A stretch of DNA of 64,000 nt from Saturnia japonica. Its lineage: Eukaryota > Arthropoda > Insecta > Lepidoptera > Saturniidae. Where the stretch lies: positions 2,527,501 to 2,591,500 of the forward strand of contig CM065332.1 of NCBI GenBank assembly GCA_033032175.1, read 5' to 3'. Shown in pieces: positions 48,701 to 62,195 of this stretch. Position 1 is the first letter of the stretch; each line of letters begins with the position of its first letter. A model generated the notes under the pieces. That model worked only from the letters and a program-made list of their open reading frames with translations. It had not been told where the DNA came from and searched no databases. The position numbers and the translations under genes are program-made.

Positions 48701-50220
48701 TAAAAAGACTACATGACCAACCAAGTACTTTCCTAACTCTGTAAAGATTCAGTCAAAGAACCTAGAATAACGACTACAGATAACCTGATAAAGTACGCTG
48801 TCGTAATTACCGCTTGTCTATAGATTATTAAATGCATGTATCTATCATCTATCTACGCATTTTTCATACAACTAGTAGTCACGTCAAACGGTAACGAGGT
48901 AGAACAAAACTGTTCAGTACAAAAAAAACCGTTCGATTAAATCATCTAAAGAATTAAAACCATATCTAGACATCCAGGAGTGTTTCCAGAAGGGCAGAAG
49001 CTTAGTCTATACAGACAAACTGATCGATCTAATACGAAGAATATTATCGAGTAATTAAATTAAAAGGCATCCCGTATAACGCGTTGCACTTTGCACACAT
49101 ATTTCCTAGAAATCAGTCGTGGCTACAGAATACAGTTACGATAATAATTATTATAATAAATTATTTACCGTTATCGTTTGTATTTTAAATTAATTAATAC
49201 GCAAATGTATACACTGTTAATAATGTAATGGAATATATAGATGCTGTACGGGAGTAACTATCTAGTAACTAGTTTTTGCCCGCGCCACCTATTGTAAGCT
49301 TGTTGTACTAAACAGAAATTAAATTAAAGTTAAAGTCTTAAAGTAGTAGTATAGATAGATAGATAAAGTGCTAAATAAAGTACATACATCGCAATCGATG
49401 TCTGGTTCAAGGACGCATAAGACAAAAACAAACGAAGAGACTGAAATAATTTAAAAGCTAATATAGTTCAACGATTCTATAGCAAATATAAAGGATTCAC
49501 GGAACTCTGGTGACTTCTACACGGAACCCACTACTTGCACTAAAACCCTGTACATCGAGAGTTATACGTTATTGAGACTTATCATCGCCAATTTTTGGAT
49601 TCTCGGCAAAAGTTCAAATTTTACTTCACACAAAGTAAGACGATTTATCGTAAATCCGGCCGTTTACTTCGTGCTAATACAACAGAAAACACCATCGATC
49701 CTGCTTGAACAAAGTAATAAATAAGATGCGGGTAGTTCAAAACAAGTCCGGTGAAGCTGTAAAAGCCGCAGCGGCTTTAGGGCCCCTAAGGCAAACAGTG
49801 TAGTCAGATTTAAAAAAAAAATTGCACTGATCCAAACATCATTTAAAAGTATAAAATCAATAAATGCAAAAATATTCATAGAATTATTTCAGACGGGAAA
49901 TCGGTACATTATGCTAGTGTGTTTGTAAACGATATATCACTTACTCACATATTTCTTTTAAAGATTATTTACAACGATGTAGGTAGTCTAGTAATTGGAG
50001 AATTCATTATCCTTAGAAAGGTCGACCACCGTACATATGGTGAAAAATATGTCGAACTGATTCGCCTATGCAGGATCAGTCGATGCATATCCAGTTTCTA
50101 CTCACGCAGACCGGCATAACAGTGGCGACAGTCGATCGATTATTGATATCGCGGTGGTCGCAACAGTTTTTGAATTATAGCGTGCTTATCATGATGCACA
50201 GAACGGTCGCTTTACCGTTA
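48701..50220. other. Non-coding stretch, no gene recognised
   Basis: A short block at 49735-49800 (AAAGCCGCAGCGGCTTTAGG region) is the inverse of 29510-29580, an unnamed dispersed repeat. SINE-like remnants lie at 50015-50200. Confidence 0.4.
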
Positions 50221-50224
50221 TACT

Positions 50225-51340
50225 ATAAAAATACATAACAAGACAATTTTTAACAAAAAAGAAAAACCAACTTTAATTAATTTTTTTGAGTTCTCTTGTG
50301 TATCTTTGAGGCTGAAGATACAATGCCAATTAAAATGGGACCATCCTTTAGGTATCCCCTATCCAACAAAAAAATAATCATACAAATCGGATCACAAGCA
50401 AAGAAGTTATGGATGAACATCCATAAAAAGAGATATATACCTTCGAATTGGGTAACCTCCGTCTTTTGTTGAAGTCAGTTCAAAAATCAGCAGAAATACA
50501 CTTTGAAAGAATAAATCAGTAAATACAGTGAATGTTTAACAAAATAGTATTACCATTAAAAGTAAAATCATTACATCATTTAATAATGTATCGAAAAGTT
50601 CGTGTTTGGAGCGTGAAGTAAATAAAAAGAAGATATAATAAGCAGAACATAAACATAACGAATCTAACAAATAGCTAAAACAATTAACGTAACATTTGTA
50701 AACGTTTTTACAAAATTCTGTTCAATTTTACATCGAAAATTATCACTACCTACCGAAAATACAGGCCATGTTGATTTTTTCGCTTACCGCATCTACTTAA
50801 CAAACTAGATATCTCTATGGTTACAATAAGTTTTTATGTAATCTGTGATGACGTGTCACCGGGCGACGCGACGTCGTACGAGAAACGATTCGTAACAAGA
50901 CAATGAATGTTTTAATAAAAAAAGAAAACCAACTTTTTTGGTGTAATTTCGATGGTTCAAGGTCCAATGCCAATGAAATTAAAATAATAATTTATTGGAA
51001 CGATATTAGCTACATTAGTAAAGATTGTGTCGCAGCCAATAGGCAACTGACCACCCTTGAGGTATCCCCTTTCCAACAAAAAAGAATCGTCTAAATCGAT
51101 TCATAAACAGAGAAGTTATGGCTGAACATCAATAAAAATATACGCATTCGAATTGAGAACCTAATTTTTTTTAAGTCTTAAAAAGTAACTAATAACCGCT
51201 TTTTTTTTAATTTAATGGCAACGTGTATTCTACGAAAGGCGTGCATGCTGGCATAATAATGATGACCGCCGATAGATTTCCGATCTCTCGGTGGTCACAA
51301 TTGGTTTTAACTTCTACTGTGCTGCCGTCACTTCGCAGTA
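50225..51340 (+). repeat. Repeat family K, copies 2 and 3, plus a SINE remnant
   Basis: Copies at about 50225-50500 and 50890-51180 share AAAGAAGTTATGG or AGAGAAGTTATGGCTGAACAT with 16965-17205. A SINE-like remnant with TCTCGGTGGTCACAATTGG follows at 51230-51330. Confidence 0.5.
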
Positions 51341-51714
51341 CTACTATAAATAACTAGATACTAGTTATGTAGGTACTATACTAGATGCGGAAGTAGTAAA
51401 AATTTTCGGATAAAAAACTCGTTTTTCAAGTAAACGGTCACTAGAAGGGTCCTAGGGTCACTAAAATTGATGCACAAAATACACAGTTATTAAATCTCAT
51501 TTATTTGAAGCGGTTATGGCTCAGTAGATGGTTGCTATACACTGGAAAGTAGTTTCCAAAAATTTGGGTACGAAACATGTATTGAGTATTTTCTGGTACT
51601 CGATTGATAGCTATCAAACCAAAGTATAAAACCTACAACAAACTGCAAATCGGCAGCTGCATTTGAATCCCAGCTAAGTCTAGACCAGATTGTCGTTCAT
51701 CAACAGTTGAGTTT

Positions 51715-52080
51715 GTTTTAATGAAACGATTACGATTACCGATATCTCACGGATAATCGTAATCAGCGATTATAATCATTGCAGTTAATTAGGATTTTCA
51801 TTTTTAAATGAATTCATTCCTATTGTTAATGTAACATTATTTGTAAATGCGCTTATTGTAAATCTTTTGTTGATACGTGTATCCGAACCAGTAATACTTT
51901 AATACTTCAATTCCTTAATTTAAATTAATAATTCCTCGGCAAACTTTATTTAATTTAGTTTAAGATAATAAAGTTATACTATTTATAGAAATATATTTTA
52001 TTAACAAACCTAAATAATCGAAATCGTAATCGATAATTATTAAGCATAATAGTCATAAGTGATAATCGTTTCATCCCTAA
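51715..52080. mobile_element. Possible decayed hAT-type MITE
   Basis: The right end reads, on the minus strand, TAGGGATGAAACGATTATCA, a hAT-like terminus. The left end keeps ATGAAACGATTACGATTAC. The 8-bp duplication is not found, so the identification is weak. Confidence 0.35.
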
Positions 52081-52904
52081 TTCTAACTATAACAAATAAA
52101 AATAAAAGTTAATCTTCGTATGTTCCAATACGGATATTAACCAGTAGCAATTTTAAACGTAAAAGATAAGCAAAACAAACATTTCATTGATCACGTGATA
52201 GTGGGGGAACTCCGAAACCAAACAAACCATTAGTACTCGTTAGCGTGAAGCAGGCAAATTAATTACAAGTGATTCTACGTTGAAACTACAACGCAGCGCT
52301 GGAAAATATTCTATCAATAAAACCCACGCATTCGCGGCTGAGTGCTTTCAGTGTCCGCTCCCAAGCCCGATAAGCTGGAAAAACCGTCTGAAGCCCGAGT
52401 TTTGGCGAACCGTAGTCAGTTAAAAAATAATAATACTAAAAGTTAAAAACTCGAGTAGGGATTTTGATAGGATCTTGAGCTGTTATGCTGTGGTTTTTAT
52501 TTTTAATTTCTTAACTTAGGTTCTTTGATCCTATATTAAAAGCCGCAAATTAAAAGTTTAGCACACACACCGTTGCACGTCGAAGATTTTTTTTATCAAT
52601 ACCAATATTATAAAGAGGAAAGATTTGATTGTTTGGATGTAATGGATAAACTCAAAAACTACTGGACCGATTTTCAAAATTTTATCACCAATATAAAGCT
52701 AAAGTATCAGCGAGTAACATAGGCTGTATTATAATTTGAAAAAATAATTTATTCCTCATAAAAATGTCGATAGTTTTACACAGAGTATAAAAAAATACCT
52801 ATACGGGTGCGTTGGCGATGTTTGTCTTATAAAATTAACACGGGTGAAACCGTGCGGCACATTTAGTCTTTTATAAGTAGGTTTAGAGTTATGACCATAA
52901 CCTC

Positions 52905-53200
52905 ATCTGAAGTGTTGATATGGCCCAAGATGGTGACACGCTAAGCCTAATGGAGAAACTGGCTTTCAAATTCAGCTGCTCGGTTGCCGAAACACACCAA
53001 TGGTGTTTAGCGACACACTTTCAACTTGAGGGTGGTAGCTAATCAAGCGGGTATTAGAAAATACCCAACCACCATGCTATGGTTTCATCATGATGTTTTC
53101 CTTCACCAAACATTCGAGCTCATTACAGTGATTCGAACTCACGTCAATAAACGCGGAGTCCGTACACTCTACCACTGAGCTACTATTGATATTATTGAAT
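52905..53200 (+). repeat. SINE-like repeat family E, copy 3
   Basis: CACCATGCTATGGTTTCATC and GTGATTCGAACTCACGTCAA as in the other two copies. It follows a non-coding repeat at 52590-52870. Confidence 0.68.
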
Positions 53201-54790
53201 GTAATATACAAATAACCCATACTATTTAAGAAATATTTATGCAAGTACTTATTACTAGCTACTTGCCCAATTTTTAGGGTAATGTCTGCCTACCTCAACC
53301 TGGCCTGGGTTCTAAATACGGCATTGCCGCTCTTTACATGCAATCGTGAAAGGTGGGCAAAATTGCCTTCAGTTCACAACTTTTATCCTCTTTAACAACA
53401 GAGTTTCCGTCTTACGCTGTGATATCCTATCTCTTTTGTTACAAACATGCTGATAACAATATTTCTAACGTTTTCAAATTGCTTTTTGTGAGAGTACATA
53501 TAATGCGTCTATTTAAAAAACGTCGTTGGTTTATATAATGACAATACCGTTTGGTAAATGAATCATTGTTAAACACAAAACTCTTCTCTAAGAAATGAGG
53601 AGCTTAAATATATTTAAAAAAAAATGAATATGTGGAATTTTATAAATATAGACGAAATGTATTATTAACCTTGGAACAAGCTAACAAAAATAATTAGTCT
53701 AAAATTCGATACAACAAAATACACGATATAACTAAAATACACTAACATAATAATTAACAAGCGCCAAAATCATTAAACTAAACCATAAACAGCCCAACAA
53801 TGTGTTGTGCACACAACACAGTTAGACCCAATTAGGATGGTGCGTGGGAGATTGACTTGTGTTGTGTAGTGATTGTTTCATTAAAATTCATATCTGTGCA
53901 TTATCTGGGGCAATATAGAGTTTTCGTATATGCACCAAGAACCACATATAAAGATGAATTAACTGTATATTATTTTAATGTTAATATTAAATAACTAAAG
54001 ATGTGTGCCCGCGACTCCCTACGCGTTTATTACAGAGTCATTATTTTCATCTCGTAATTTTATTTATACTAATATTATTGACAATTCGTATTTCGTATTT
54101 GTAATTCGTAATATTCATGATCAGTATCTCAATCGGGAAATTAGGAAAATAAACTAGATGTACCTACAGATCTATAGATTTATTAATATAGATTAAGTAT
54201 TAGTTGGAAAATTCTTCAAATTGATCTATTTATTGGAATACCAAGGGTTTTCTTTACATTTATTTTAAACTGGTTACACATTTGTAAATAATTTGTTGAA
54301 TTATAGTTTCAAATACTTAATACTAAAGACTTCCGGAATAAATAACAGAAAATACAGTCATTTTGGAATGTTATAACAAACTATGGCCTGTTAAAATTAA
54401 AATTATTGGCATGGAGAAACTGGAGACTTCAAACTAAAAACTGAAGTATCTGGTATCTGAAGGACCATGTCAGGCAGGTTTTACTGTCAGAAGGTTATTA
54501 GATGGTGGATCATTTATGTGAATGATAGTGATGTCTGGAAGTGACTCCCTCTCTGTGCCTACACTAAATTATTATTATTATTATGACTTATAACTGTAAA
54601 TATTATTTGTAAAGTTGAAAATAAAATAAATAAAAAAAGATCAACCGATCAAGCTTCTTACCAGCTCTAGCTGGGATGTTGTCGAAAACCGGTAGTAGGG
54701 TTTTGCGGTTGCCTGAATGGAATAAAAGTAATTTCACTTGTTTTGTTTTTGTATAGCGGAAGTAAGTAGACAACTTGGCAAAATTATATA
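53201..54790. other. Non-coding stretch with LINE 3' relic
   Basis: The segment 54440-54715 repeats the LINE tail seen at 45100-45435. The rest is AT-rich with nothing recognised. Confidence 0.4.
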
Positions 54791-54794
54791 TTAA

Positions 54795-55135
54795 AACTAG
54801 TTGTGCCCGTGGCTTCGCTCACGTGACCCTACAGAATGCCCGTGCGAATCTTGCTCCCCTGCACCCGGCTCTTTTAATGACAAAAATGATTATTATAGGT
54901 GTTCCTTATAAGATAGACCTATACTCTCCCTGACTTTTTTATACCTACAATTATGAAGTACATTGATTTGTTATATCTCTTATGGTTTACTCAGTGTAAG
55001 TCATTTAAATGCCTGAATTGATTCACCATGACCTTGTTATGTTTATATGAATTTTATACACTTTCATATGCATTTAGTAAACAGCTATTATTTTAACATT
55101 ATAAACAGACACTTCAATTTTATTAATTGTATAGA
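54795..55135 (-). repeat. Interspersed repeat family A, copy 7 (reverse, internally deleted)
   Basis: ACTAGTTGTGCCCGTGGCTT to TTTTATTAATTGTATAGAT. The middle part present in other copies is missing. Confidence 0.72.
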
Positions 55136-55719
55136 TGAAAGTTGCTTAGCTCGCCACCTGTGCACATTTGTACTACATAGAAAATGTATACACAGTATTG
55201 TCTGAACATGTTAAGAGTTAGTATTGTTCAAGAAATTAAACTGAAGACGAATCTTTTGGCCTAATTTCTAGTAATATCTTTTGTACAGGCCTACGCTTGA
55301 CCTCAATCATGCCTGATGGATATTTATGATAAAGCTGATGATGGACTGTGTATGTTCAATAAATGATAATTCACTCATCAGTTGAACATTCATTTCACTC
55401 CATAGCAGTTCACATTCTGATTAAGGAGTATTATATATAATATCCAGTTGGACAGTAATAATATAAAACTCTTTAGTTTAATTTACAAATTTAACTCCAT
55501 TTTGAAATACTTCTATGGATTATTTTTAAGAGGAATAGAGCTAAAGGTAACAATTACTGATGCCATAAGCATAAGCTTATGTTTATAAGCAAATACACAC
55601 ATATAATTAATTAAGAATATGAGGATCTGGAGATTTATAGTTCAGGTCATCGTTGTACCTTTTTCAGACTCCAAACCTCCTCACATTTATTATTACTTCT
55701 TGCTTATTGATTTATATTG

Positions 55720-56330
55720 TACTAGCTGTGTCCCACGGTTTCACCTGTGTTAATTTTATCCGGCAAACACAGCACCACCAACGCACCCATGTAGTCTATC
55801 ATAATTGTTCTTCCCGCAAGTACAAATTATTTTAATTTTTCATTATCTCCTAAACTATGTATCCAAATAACATGCTATAAAGAGCAAAATTTAACTCCAT
55901 AAAATTGTCTTTATAACTTTATTTGTTCAAGGTTCAAAAGGATTAATATACCATGTCTAAAAATAATGCTTATAAATCACTTTTTAATTTTCAACTAATC
56001 TTTGTCACAAAACACTTTATTGTGGTTTATGTATAAGAGACAGTTATATGCTATCACTAACTTTTTTTTAGATATACTAAGGACCAATATTATAGTAGAA
56101 TATTATATTTCCGTTTTATTAACGATTACGCCAGCGCACGCGGTTAAAGCAGTTCGGGAGGGCCTCGACTACCGACTTACGTAACAAAAATCAGTATTTA
56201 AGGCTATCTGAGAGTTGTAGCCTAGTCTTAGCCTATACTATTCCTCAAGAGTCTGGTTGTTCCAGAGATTAGTGTTTAAACAAACAAACAAACAAAAACA
56301 CTTTTCCGCTTTATTATATTAGTATAGATA
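55720..56330 (-). repeat. Interspersed repeat family C, copy 2 (reverse)
   Basis: ACTAGCTGTGTCCCACGGTT at one end and CTTTTCCGCTTTATTATATT at the other. Inverse of 7580-8312. Confidence 0.55.
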
Positions 56331-58460
56331 ACCTTTTTGATTTTAAGTCTTGGATAAAATTGTACATTTAAGTAGTGCAAGGTCAAATAAAAATTGCAGA
56401 CATAAAAATATTGGACTCAGCCTTTTCCCATTTCATCCTGGGCAAAGGCTAAAATAACTTAGATTTCACTCGAAGTCATCACATCTCTGCAATAATAAAT
56501 TCAATTACCTTTAAGTTACTTTGTCATATAAGTCATTGTATTTGAACTTTGAAAGTACTGTATCTACTTTTCAAGGCTTAAGCACTTTTTTATTTTAAAT
56601 GGATGTGTTTTAATCTATTCAAATGAAATCTAATAAGATGTAGAAATAAATAGATTTTTTAACTTAGCAATTTCATATCAATTTGTTATTAAATGAATAC
56701 TTGTATTATATGCATATTATATTTTTAAATAATTCATATTAACAAATTTAATTACTTATAATTTACTTAATTTTTATAAGTTATTGTATTTGACCTCTAT
56801 CACTCTTCTTCTTCTTCCTAACTTGGCAACTAATCCTACTTAATGAAGACCATCACCGCCACTATCAAGTGAATATAGTCCTTAGTGTCCTGTCTTATGG
56901 CGATTTCAGTATCCTAACACACCATCTCCCTTTTTAGAACTATCTAGGGAGTTTTTGTGAGATCCCAGAATGCATGCTCTTAGTTTATATTTATAATCCA
57001 CTTCACTTATGCACAAAAACCACAACATGTCACTTCAAGATCCTGCCAAAATCTCCCCTCTATCACTCTTGAAAATATTCACAAATAAAGACAAATACTT
57101 AATAAGTACATGTTTAATCATCTTTTTAACTTGATAGTTGATCATAATACACAAAACATAAAATAAGAGGTCAAAATTAATGTAAAAAAATACATAGAAT
57201 CTTCCTGAATACATTTTTTTTTTATACAATAAATAGATACTTACTGATTATTTTCCCATTCTTTTAACTCTATTAAATAAATGTAGGTAGTTTTTTTTTT
57301 AATGTATAGGGTAATGAGTTATTATAAAAACATTTCTAGTCAGGATATTCAGCCATTATAATTACATTCAATACAAGATACTTGAACTAGGTACCTAACT
57401 TTAAACCACAATATACAAATAATTTATCAGGTGACACCTTTGTCAATCAAAAAGTAAAATAAATATACCTAAATATTTATAAGCTTAATGTAGGCAATTG
57501 TAGACAAACCTTTACAATTAAATAAATAAATAAACAAAGACCAAAAACCTAAAATAGAATGGGATATTTTATAACAATTTTAAATTTGAATGAGTACTTA
57601 TAATAAATAATTAAGTGATTTTATTAAATGAACATATTGTTTTCATTAACATTACAGATAGGCAGAAATTACTTTACATGTAACAACAAAAAAAAACATC
57701 AATATTGTAAAACATAAATTAATAAAAAAATTGAATGTTAAACTAAGAAGCGCACATGTGTATTTCATTTAGTGGCCATAAAGATGTTTTTAAAGTGATC
57801 TACAACCACTTGTAGGTTTCATAAGCTTTATTTCAGGGTTAAAATTAAAAAAGATATATATATTATCTCTTAAATTACCCCTAATGTTAATGCACTAATT
57901 TGTAGTAAATTTATTGATAAAGTTGTTATTATTTTCTTGTCAAGTATATATAGATTAGATGTGGAAAAAAAAAACAAGAGAAATAATGGGTAATTTGTTG
58001 AACAGAAGCCACAAATTCTAATAAGATTCTAATTCGATAATTCATTATTAGAACTTTAAGCATTATTTATATGGTAAACCATTAGTAATTGTGTCAACTA
58101 GAGAAAAAAATAGTATTTTATTTTCATAATTTCCTAAGTTTGTTAGAAAGATAAATTGCGTTAAAATTAATGTTTAAATATATGTAGAAACTAAACACTT
58201 TCGACGAGAATTGAAGAGGTAATGACAAAAAATACTTTCTCGATGGACCGCCTGATAAACATTACGAGGAACGTCTGTTTATCATAAACTTACCCTTATC
58301 TAGTGCCTCTGTCACTCAAATGATAACACATAATCACTATAACGTCACCTTAGGATTAATTGAAGATTTATAGCGTGAATTACAGAAAAAAACATAAATT
58401 TTGATTTCCAGTGACACACGATTAAAACATCGACTTCGACGAACACCTTGCAACACGAAG
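56331..58460. other. Non-coding AT-rich stretch
   Basis: No exon, RNA gene or recognised repeat in about 2.1 kb. Confidence 0.4.
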
Positions 58461-59224
58461 GCAAGGCGCGCTACTAGAGGTGTAAATAATATATTCGTAT
58501 TAGGTACAGGGATTTTAATACACGCCACGGACTAATATATTACGATCCACGAATACAGAATAATAGATTACCAATATTAGACTAATAATAGGCACGCGAT
58601 TCACGATCCGCGCGGCGAGTCACCGCAAGCACCTCTCTCTTTGTCCATTATAGGGGGGCACATCTTGCGAGTAAGCGAGATAACTACATGATTTGAAACT
58701 TCGTACAGAAACAACCGCTGGCTGCTGGATGATCGTATGCGCAGTTAGGTATGTATAGTTCAGACATCATTATACACGTCAGGTTTCGTATGAAAACTGC
58801 AGCGTTGGTCATACAGTAAGCAAGCAATGAGAACAGAATCAGTATATTAGTCACCGTTTTTAACGAATATCAGCGTATTAGCTAATAAGGATATTAGTTA
58901 GGTTCACAGATTAGTTTGTAATATTTGTATTAGGAATCTATTGGTAGTTCGTATTATATTAGCGATTTCTTCAGTTCCTTGTAACTAGCTGCGATTGCAT
59001 ACATGTTATCGTATCTATATATTTTGGAGAATTTGAAATGTAAATATTTATTATTTTATGTTTAGAATCAACTAAAAATCAATCGATTGACGTTTTTAAT
59101 GGACATACATAAAAATCTATAACTGTAGTACATGACATAGTGATATTTTTTAACATAATATATTTTAAATAACAAAGATTTTGACGTTAAAGACAGTCCG
59201 TAATCTATAATTAATAAAATTGAA

Positions 59225-60230
59225 CGGTCTTATTACAAAAACAAAAATAAACACGTGTTGAACACAAGTTTTACTAAACAGTGTCTAAGATTTAAAACCT
59301 TGTTCAACATGTGTCTAAAATACTTTATTACAAAACTGTGTCTAACCGTTATCTAGCTAAACAGCTGGTTAAAGTTTTTATGCAAGCAACTCTGAATTCC
59401 ATTCACTCAATACAATCTCATCATTCAAAAACGTTTCGTGGCACTCAGATATTTAGCAAATAATTATTATTAATCAATTATATTTTTGTTTAGATCTACA
59501 ACATAAAATTTATTTATTATAAGAAAAGTATTGCTTATTATTGTTTTGATATTTTCTGTTAAGATGAGGTGGTGTGTATTTATTAAAGTACGATTTACAT
59601 AAAATTTAATAAGTATACGACAAAGTGCGTGAAGTGAAATATAGCATTGAATTACATTATTACAATTGTCAAAGTGTCAAACTGTCAAATTCGATGAAAT
59701 AATTTACAATAATGTCTATGAACGTATGTAAATTTAAATTATCTGTTGACGAGCCCAACAACGCAGAGCACACGCCACTTGTATTTCTGGTTGTATTGAC
59801 CCTCCACGAGAGTCGCATGGAAGCTCATGTTTAATTAAATCCACTAGTTTCCAGGCAAAAGCTTTGCTAAATCTATATTTCTTCTTAAATAAAAAGTCTT
59901 CATACGCCACGAATGAATTAACACGAACACGATTTACTTTTGAATCTCTTAAACTGTTTAATTCATTCACATCCTCCAAATCAACAAAATCTACGATTTC
60001 CGTAATCCAAACTTCTTGTGCCGCCAGCAAATAGGTATACAATAATTATTATGTACAATAAAATACGAACTGTCAGTTTAGACAAGCGTTAGACAACGAT
60101 TCCTTTGTGTTTAATTTTAGACAGTGTTTAAAGCGTGTCTATCGCTAGACAACGCTTAAACACTCTTTTGTAATACAAAAATTTTTAAACATGTGTTCAA
60201 CTTCGGTCCAACTTTTTTGTAATAAGACCG
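59225..60230 (-). mobile_element. PIF/Harbinger-type element, 1006 bp
   Basis: Terminal inverted repeats CGGTCTTATTACAAAAA (59225-59241; complement at 60214-60230) with the 3-bp duplication GAA on both sides. Subterminal TGTCTAA/TTAGACA words recur many times. It carries only an N-terminal transposase fragment. Confidence 0.85.
59734..60042 (-). pseudogene. Harbinger (HARBI1-like) transposase N-terminal fragment
   Basis: The minus strand encodes VAYEDFLFKKKYRFSKAFAW, then LVDLIKHEL and RGGSIQPEIQVACALRCWA, the N-terminal block of HARBI1-like DDE nucleases. The catalytic domain that should follow is missing and the frame ends at 59734. It is a remnant of an internally deleted element. Confidence 0.8.
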
Positions 60231-61050
60231 GAAGTGTCTGTTTGTAATGTCAAAATAACAGTTTTTTTTACTAAATGCATATGAAAGTATATACGATACC
60301 TATAATAAAAAACCCATTTTTAGAATTCTTGTCTGTCTGTTTGTTCCGGGTAATCTCCGAAACGGTTGGACCGACTTCGACAGGACTTTCACTGGTAGAT
60401 GGCTGATTTTATAGGAAGTAACATAGGCTACCTTTATTTTAGAAAAATAATTAGAGTTCCGCATTAATATAAAAACAACTGGTCATGGCGAATCAATTTG
60501 GGTGCTTAAAATGGCTTACGCTGAGTAAACTATAGAGATACAGCAATTTAACGTACTAAATGATTGAAGACATTAAAAATACCTACAAAAACCTCAGGGA
60601 GAGTATACGTCTATCTTCTAAGGAACACCCACAATAAGCATTATTGTCTTTAAAATAGCCGGGAGTGGGGGAGCAAGATTGGCTCGTGTGCCCGATCAAT
60701 AACATTCTGTAGTCCACGTGAGAGAAGCCGTGGGCACAGCTAGTTTATTAGTACGAAAGAAAATTTAATTACTTTTTCATTTATGTTATATAATAAGCAT
60801 ACGGATAATAATAATAAATATTCACAAAAATTCATTTATTTCATATACATATTCTATAAATATAGAGAATACTAAGAATAGATTCGCTTAATATTAGTAT
60901 TAGATTCAAGTAGATAGCGAATATTGAATCGGTGACTAATATTTGACTAATAGCAAATAATAGGTACGGGAACCTAATACGAGTTAACTAATATAAACCA
61001 TATTAGTAATACCAAAATATCAGCCTAATTATGACACCTCTACGCGCTAC

Positions 61051-62195
61051 TATGTGTTACCAGAAAATATATTTAATTACCCGTAAATATTGAAATAAAC
61101 TATAACATCAAAAAAATAAACACAAGTATGTATTCACTTTAAACATTTTATTATTTTTAAAATGTTAAGTACAACATATTTTAAACCATTCTACAACATT
61201 TTCTTGTTATGTGAAACATTTAATGTGGTGGATCAGACCGGTTGTTGTTCTCGATACTCCCGATGTTGGGACGGCAACACTTTGACCCAACGTTGGCGGC
61301 GTCGAGCCGTTTTTTTAATAGACGGACTGGCTAGTTTTAAAGTTTAATGTTAAAACATGGATAGATTATAAGCGGTTGGTTGGGATCGCGACCAACATAC
61401 ACATATGTAAACATAAACATAAACATCGTCACTGCGACTTTCTTTTACGGTACATGTACAGGTACAGTCAGACAGTCAACCAATGACATATTCAAAGACC
61501 ATCGTACTTATGGACTAAACTCCAGTGGTGCGTCGACGCTAGCAAACACAAACTTTTTTTTAAATATTCACTAAGATATTTCACATCTTATTACCTACCT
61601 AGTTTATTATTCGTTAGGTAAATTATTACTTTATAAATGATTGGTTTCCGCTGCTGCTTCAACTAGATTGTGGCGACTTATCACAGTAAATAGTTCTTAC
61701 TTCAGCCACATTCTATTTTGTTTATGATAGACTGGCTGACTTTCAGGCCTTAAAAAAGATAAAGAAGACGTCTGTCACTGACTGACAGGAAGATATATTA
61801 TTCTGTAATCGGTTACGAGCGACAAAATAAATACAGCAATAATTCAAACGCTGAGCTGCATTTTTAATTAATATGATCGGCCAAACGATCCTATAAGATA
61901 TTATCTGCGTAGTATAAAAAACAACAATGAAAACCATGCCAAGTAATCTTCATACAAAAAATAATAACGCTACGTAATGTCAATTGACACACCAGAGTTC
62001 GTCGTCTCTATCTCTTTGTCATCTATCCTTGTTGTTGAAAATTGAATTGTCTGAAATCAGTAACAGAGTACATACGTTCATTTCAAACTTTTGTACAAGT
62101 ATAATTTTGTTAATTAAAAGTTTACAGGTTTTACTTTGTAGTGAAAATAGAGTGAATTGTGTTTTTTTTTAACATAAAACTTATTGTTTGTAAAC
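61051..62195. other. Non-coding stretch left of the THAP gene
   Basis: Includes a GC-richer patch at 61215-61325 with a minus-strand open frame of about 32 codons (NVGSKCCRPNIGSIENNN) that I do not recognise, and a SINE-like piece at 61383-61400. The last about 100 bases before 62196 are AT-rich and may be the 5' end of the P-like transcript. Confidence 0.35.

Larger units (their letters stand above)
59205..60745 (+). repeat. Interspersed repeat family A, copy 8, split by a Harbinger insertion
   Basis: The left part ends TTAATAAAATTGAA at 59224. The right part resumes GAAGTGTCTGTTTGTAATG at 60231 and runs to GGGCACAGCTAG near 60742. Removing the insertion and one GAA restores the family sequence seen at 25965. 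Confidence 0.85.
58475..61042. mobile_element. hAT-like element, interrupted by later insertions
   Basis: Termini TAGAGGTGT (58475-58483) and ACACCTCTA (61034-61042) fit hAT ends. They are flanked by a perfect 8-bp duplication CGCGCTAC (58467-58474 and 61043-61050), the hAT target size. About 1.0 kb is its own sequence, without a transposase; the rest is nested repeat family A and a Harbinger element. It is therefore a non-autonomous element. Confidence 0.82.
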
